A DNA stretch of 9,232 nucleotides from an uncultured Oscillospiraceae bacterium (lineage in GTDB: Bacteria > Bacillota > Clostridia > Oscillospirales > Oscillospiraceae). The notes below the pieces were generated by a model. It did not search any database, was not told the origin of the DNA, and was given only the letters and a program-made list of their open reading frames with translations. The position numbers and the translations under genes are program-made. Positions 6,547 through 9,232 of the stretch are shown here, one piece after another. Where the stretch lies: NCBI GenBank assembly GCA_934615645.1, contig CAKTTR010000069.1:1-9232 (forward strand), read 5' to 3'. Position 1 is the first letter of the stretch, and the number at the start of each line of letters is the position of its first letter.

Positions 6547-6625
6547 ACGGGATCAGCCCAAGCACAAAATACAGAACCGAAAGAAACAAATAATATGCGT
6601 TCGCAAAACAATGCCGCTGTCTCAT
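6428..6625 (-). pseudogene. 5' part of the frameshifted membrane protein gene
   Basis: ATG at 6625, preceded by AGGGGGG at 8 to 9 bases, opens a frame with 'MRQRHCFANAYYLFLSVLYF' and 'VLGLIPFGS', a basic N-terminus followed by a membrane helix. It ends in frame at 6428 and overlaps the start of the downstream frame. The downstream frame lies one base later, so the two would join by loss of a single base. Short T-runs at about 6534-6537 (CTTTTGG) and in GCCGTTTTATG shortly after are the natural candidates for an indel. It reads better as the true N-terminus of the 5845-6546 protein than as a separate 65-residue gene. Confidence 0.5.
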
Positions 6626-6763
6626 CCGCTGCGCCCCCCTGTTGCTGGTCGCTATCGCGATTTTACCGTGCCATCGCACAGCATTCTCACACGTTCCGCC
6701 CCGAAGGCTGCCGTCTTCTAAGAACGAAGTCCAGGGGCTGGGAAATAACCCGATTTTTGTTGA

Positions 6764-7366
6764 TTATTCGTGTATTTGCATCGTTTTGTTATTTACCGTC
6801 AATTCATACGCGGTATCGTATGTGTTTAGATAAGCATAATACGTATAAAACTTCTTAGCAAGTACTTTATTCGTCTTTTCTATCGCTTTAAACTGGGAGG
6901 CTCTGTTATCCGAGACCACTGCAGCGCCGCCATTGGTATCGAACACGGAAAGATAGAAATCCTTCGTGTTCTTATATTGGTAAATGGAGAGGACAACGCC
7001 ATCCGTAGCATTATGATACACACACCGCATATCTATCGCCGTACCAAGCTTCCATGCCTGGCCGGATTTGGGTACAATAACGTTCGTGTCCGTATCTCCA
7101 TGCCTGCCAATGACGAAAGCACTTTCCGCTCCGGTCACAACGGCTAAAACATCTCCAGCATTATTGTACTGATAGGATTCTTCCGGAGAGGAAAAAGTCA
7201 AAATCGCTTTCTCAATTGGCGTCAGCGCAAAACCAGCTGTCAGCATTATGGAGGCACAAACAAGGATGCCCAGCCATCTGCGCCGCAGCTTTGTCTTACG
7301 AAGAATTAGACAAATTACAAGGGATATTAGAATTACAAAAGCGGCTCTGGTTAGAAATAGTCTCAT
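6764..7366 (-). CDS. Hypothetical membrane-anchored protein with a large extracytoplasmic domain
   Basis: A 200-residue protein with two N-terminal membrane helices (about residues 6-22 and 31-49) separated by a basic loop (RKTKLRRR). After them comes a domain of about 150 residues, probably outside the cell. Its opening 'LTFSSPEESYQYNNAGDVL', then 'FVIGRHGDTDTNVIVPK', 'QYKNTKDFYLSVFDTNGG' and a 'YTYYAYLNTYD' segment resemble an uncharacterised Firmicute family that I recall with a 'FSSPEEAY' motif; no function is known to me. The ATG at 7366 lies 3 bases after the TAA of the preceding MGAWG-type gene, with GGAG overlapping that stop region, so the two are probably translationally coupled. 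Composition is AT-rich compared with the trk and xerD genes. No terminator is evident in the 138 bases after the stop. Confidence 0.75.
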   Translation of the reverse strand: MRLFLTRAAFVILISLVICLILRKTKLRRRWLGILVCASIMLTAGFALTPIEKAILTFSSPEESYQYNNAGDVLAVVTGAESAFVIGRHGDTDTNVIVPKSGQAWKLGTAIDMRCVYHNATDGVVLSIYQYKNTKDFYLSVFDTNGGAAVVSDNRASQFKAIEKTNKVLAKKFYTYYAYLNTYDTAYELTVNNKTMQIHE

Positions 7367-7369
7367 CGC

Positions 7370-8287
7370 TTACTCCGTGCATTTATATCTTTTATACTGT
7401 CGAAGATTGTTTCCATTATAATATTCAATCAGGTCCTTTTCAAATTCTTTCGGAAAAACGACCGGAACATTGGCAGTATTTGTGTAAACGACCTCACCTT
7501 TCGGCATCGAAAGAGTTTGATAATTACCGAGATACACTAAGCTTTTAGGTATAGAACGCTGCGATGTAAAAATCAACCCAATTTCATAAACTGGATAGTA
7601 ACCAAACTCGTCCAAATCTTCCTCGTTTAGCGTTTTTTCTAATGGACGCCATTGGAACGAACTATCCTTCGGTCCATCAGAAAATATTTGTATATATGGC
7701 AGCTTGTCAATCTCGTTCGGGTCCTTCGGAATTTCTGTCGTAAGTGTAAGTTTAACATGCACAATGGGGATCGTATGACCCGGGTACCACATCATTTCCC
7801 GGACCTTATGAAACAGCAAATACCGACCATCCAAACCATTGGCTTTCGCGGTTTCACCACAAAGCTGCATTGCATAAAGGTCCCCGAATTTCCAGTCTGT
7901 ATGGTATAGGCGCGGGACTCGAATCTTCTTTTCTGGCGGCTGGAGCGACTGCAGACGCTCCTGCAGTGCCTGCAGCACCTTTTTCCGCGCGTTCTTCTGG
8001 GCCTTTGTCGCATCCTCCCAACGGGCAAGGTCCGCGCCGCTGGCAAGTAACGCCAACGCTTGCGCGCGCACCTCGTCTGTCAGGCGGCCCAGCTTCCACT
8101 GGGTATCTGCCAAGCCAAACCAAAACGGCGGCGCATCATCCGCATCCTCCAGCACTTCTTCAAACGCTTCCAAAACACACTCCAGACTCTCTTCATTTGA
8201 TATTCCTTTTTTGAGCAGCTCCTGATAGTATTCCCGCACTTCCATTGCGGTGTCATCTTGATATAATCCAGTACCCCAAGCTCCCAT
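7370..8287 (-). CDS. MGAWG-type (DUF4259-like N-terminus) hypothetical protein
   Basis: A 305-residue soluble protein beginning 'MGAWGTGLYQDDTAMEVREYY', the hallmark N-terminus shared by DUF4259 and related uncharacterised proteins, several of which occur beside toxin or immunity genes. Residues 1-118 form a helical, acidic domain ('LEAFEEVLEDADDAPPFWFG', 'DTQWKLGRL'). After the 'PPEKK' linker (about 117-121) comes a second, strand-rich domain ('WKFGDLYAMQL', 'GRYLLFHKV', 'VYEIGLIFTSQRSIPKSL'). An upstream in-frame ATG at 8302 exists, but GGAGG (8296-8300) overlaps that region and sits 8 bases before the ATG at 8287, which also gives the family N-terminus. The DNA for domain 1 is GC-rich (60-65% in counted blocks) while the 3' part of domain 2 is AT-rich (25-42%). 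It lies 57 bases after the lipoprotein gene. The gene is firm, the family moderate, and the function unknown. Confidence 0.82.
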   Translation of the reverse strand: MGAWGTGLYQDDTAMEVREYYQELLKKGISNEESLECVLEAFEEVLEDADDAPPFWFGLADTQWKLGRLTDEVRAQALALLASGADLARWEDATKAQKNARKKVLQALQERLQSLQPPEKKIRVPRLYHTDWKFGDLYAMQLCGETAKANGLDGRYLLFHKVREMMWYPGHTIPIVHVKLTLTTEIPKDPNEIDKLPYIQIFSDGPKDSSFQWRPLEKTLNEEDLDEFGYYPVYEIGLIFTSQRSIPKSLVYLGNYQTLSMPKGEVVYTNTANVPVVFPKEFEKDLIEYYNGNNLRQYKRYKCTE

Positions 8288-8295
8288 AGTTGCAT

Positions 8296-8300
8296 CCTCC
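8296..8300 (-). promoter_or_regulatory. Ribosome binding site selecting the MGAWG start
   Basis: GGAGG on the minus strand, 8 bases before the ATG at 8287. It lies within the first codons of the alternative start at 8302, which therefore lacks its own site. Confidence 0.75.
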
Positions 8301-8344
8301 ATCCTCTGCGCATGATTTCGTGTGATATGCAGCAGTCTGTCTCC

Positions 8345-8941
8345 CTACCCAGCCTCTCCCCGCTTTCTGCGGCGCTTTCTACGCAGGAGGAGCACAACAA
8401 TTGCAACCACAAGCACCACCACACCAGCAAAGATACCCCGGGCGATCCATTGGGATTTTCTCTCTTCCCGCTGGAGCTTCGCGATCTCCGCTTGCAGATA
8501 TTCTGGGTCGTCTAAGTGGTTGCCGTCGACACGGTAGAAGGTGAGAGTTTCCCCGGGGGTGAAGTAGGTGGTCTCTTCGACGCGGACGGTGTATTTGCCG
8601 GGTCTAACGCTGATGGCTTTCCACGTTTCGAAGTGATCTTCAATTCTTGACATGTGATACTCTGATTCATCTATATCAAAGTTATCTTTAACGTCAAGGT
8701 ATACAGTTGAGTCCATCGTGTTTGCATAATTATAGAAAGGAATGCGCTCCTCGCCTATATGAATTATACCCGTTGTATTTGGTAAATCTTTTGGTACATA
8801 AAATACCACTCTTCCGTCTGCGGTTGCCCATGTTGTATCATGTTGTGTACATGGATGGTGCGCAACAATCCACGGATTTGGGCAACCTGAAAGAGAAATG
8901 AGGAGGATTAGAATTAAGAAAAATAAACTGAGTTTTTTCAT
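8345..8941 (-). CDS. Lipoprotein with an additional C-terminal membrane helix (candidate immunity protein)
   Basis: A 198-residue protein. The N-terminus 'MKKLSLFFLILILLISLSGC' is a classic lipoprotein signal with lipobox LSGC, so Cys20 would be lipidated. The exported domain (21-165) is probably beta-rich in its first part ('GRVVFYVPKDLP', 'GKYTVRVEETTYFTPGETL'). A short helix (about 146-163) follows, then a membrane segment (about 166-187) and the positively charged tail RRKRRRKRGEAG. This predicts anchoring at both ends with the tail in the cytoplasm. The ATG at 8941 is used because the signal peptide begins there; GGGGTG lies 5 bases upstream. That site is inside the last codons of the preceding peptidase gene, whose stop is 5 bases before the start, indicating translational coupling. 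The N-terminal half is AT-rich (32-40% GC in counted blocks) and the C-terminal half GC-rich (53-58%). No family is recognised. A role in protecting against the neighbouring peptidase is an inference from position only. Confidence 0.78.
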   Translation of the reverse strand: MKKLSLFFLILILLISLSGCPNPWIVAHHPCTQHDTTWATADGRVVFYVPKDLPNTTGIIHIGEERIPFYNYANTMDSTVYLDVKDNFDIDESEYHMSRIEDHFETWKAISVRPGKYTVRVEETTYFTPGETLTFYRVDGNHLDDPEYLQAEIAKLQREERKSQWIARGIFAGVVVLVVAIVVLLLRRKRRRKRGEAG

Positions 8942-8946
8942 GTATT

Positions 8947-9232
8947 TCACCCCAAATAATATCCACAAATATAGCGGGAAGCATAATTGGATGGAAGATC
9001 ATTTTCATGCCCACTATAATTATAGGTAGTATAACTTCCCCCATCATAACTAACTGCAACCGTATGCAACCCTTCTGTCAGTGGCTTGTCGTTCCAAAAT
9101 GAAATAATATACGTCCCCGGTTTATCCATCTCATCCAGGCGAATACAGGTATACGGGATACCTTCATTGCGTAAGACAGTCCCAATCCTACGCGGGTCAG
9201 AACCAAGGTAGCCAAACGCCATCATTGCATTG
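8947..9232 (-). CDS. C-terminal end of a papain-like/C39-like cysteine peptidase domain protein (partial)
   Basis: The last 94 residues of a protein that enters from the right edge; the frame is open to base 9232. Visible features: 'MMAFGYLGSDPRRIGTVL', a G-x-G-x-P-like segment followed by 'NEGIPYTCIRLDEMD', then 'PGTYIISFWND' (a hydrophobic strand ending in W), then 'GLHTVAVSYDGGSYTTYN'. The last contains a candidate catalytic His in 'LHTVAV' followed by a beta-hairpin with Asn. This strand-His-strand-Asn/Asp order is typical of the C-terminal half of C39-like/papain-fold domains. Such domains occur as secreted peptidases, in ABC bacteriocin exporters and as C-terminal toxin domains of large polymorphic toxins. 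The catalytic Cys would lie upstream, outside the window. It is coupled to the lipoprotein gene, whose ribosome binding site lies within its last codons. The coding call is secure and the fold assignment moderate; toxin identity cannot be decided here. Confidence 0.6.
   Translation of the reverse strand, partial: NAMMAFGYLGSDPRRIGTVLRNEGIPYTCIRLDEMDKPGTYIISFWNDKPLTEGLHTVAVSYDGGSYTTYNYSGHENDLPSNYASRYICGYYLG

Noticed and set aside
6640..6763. Promoter (TAAAAT-like -10) before the split membrane protein gene
   Set aside because: No acceptable -35 box lies 16-18 bases upstream of it.

Overview
The window looks like chromosomal DNA from a moderately GC-rich Clostridia-type Firmicute, probably near the Oscillospiraceae/Ruminococcaceae. 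The grounds are strong AGGAGG-type ribosome binding sites, GTG and ATG starts, a TIGR04086-like membrane protein, a SpoIIM-like protein next to a XerD-like recombinase, and a Trk potassium system of Firmicute type. No rRNA, tRNA, CRISPR array or insertion sequence is visible. Every supported gene lies on the minus strand, so the window is read from its right end to its left end.

Right part (about 9232 to 5138), accessory in character. The C-terminal 94 residues of a protein resembling papain-like/C39-like cysteine peptidase domains (often the C-terminal domain of polymorphic toxins) enter from the right edge. Five bases after its stop comes a lipoprotein that also has a C-terminal membrane helix. 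Then follow a protein with the 'MGAWG' N-terminus, a two-helix membrane protein coupled to it by 3 bases, a membrane protein gene split by an apparent frameshift, and a DUF2247-like protein. The order suggests a toxin or secreted peptidase followed by candidate immunity or accessory genes. Base composition alternates sharply here (counted 60-base blocks range from about 25% to 65% GC). Two of the switches fall inside genes, near a domain boundary in one and mid-gene in the other.

Middle part (about 5060 to 1941): a potassium-uptake operon. An extended -10 promoter starts a leader of about 160 bases containing several hairpins, followed by trkA (cytosolic double-RCK regulatory subunit) and trkH (membrane channel subunit), and closed by a clear intrinsic terminator.

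Left part (1888 to 1): a TIGR04086-like small membrane protein, then a 293-base spacer with a near-consensus sigma-A promoter and short repeats, then a SpoIIM-like membrane protein and a XerD-like tyrosine recombinase that runs off the left edge. The last two genes are 11 bases apart and are probably one transcript. The spoIIM/xerD neighbourhood is familiar in Firmicutes.

The left and middle parts are ordinary core genome. The right part deserves the closer look.
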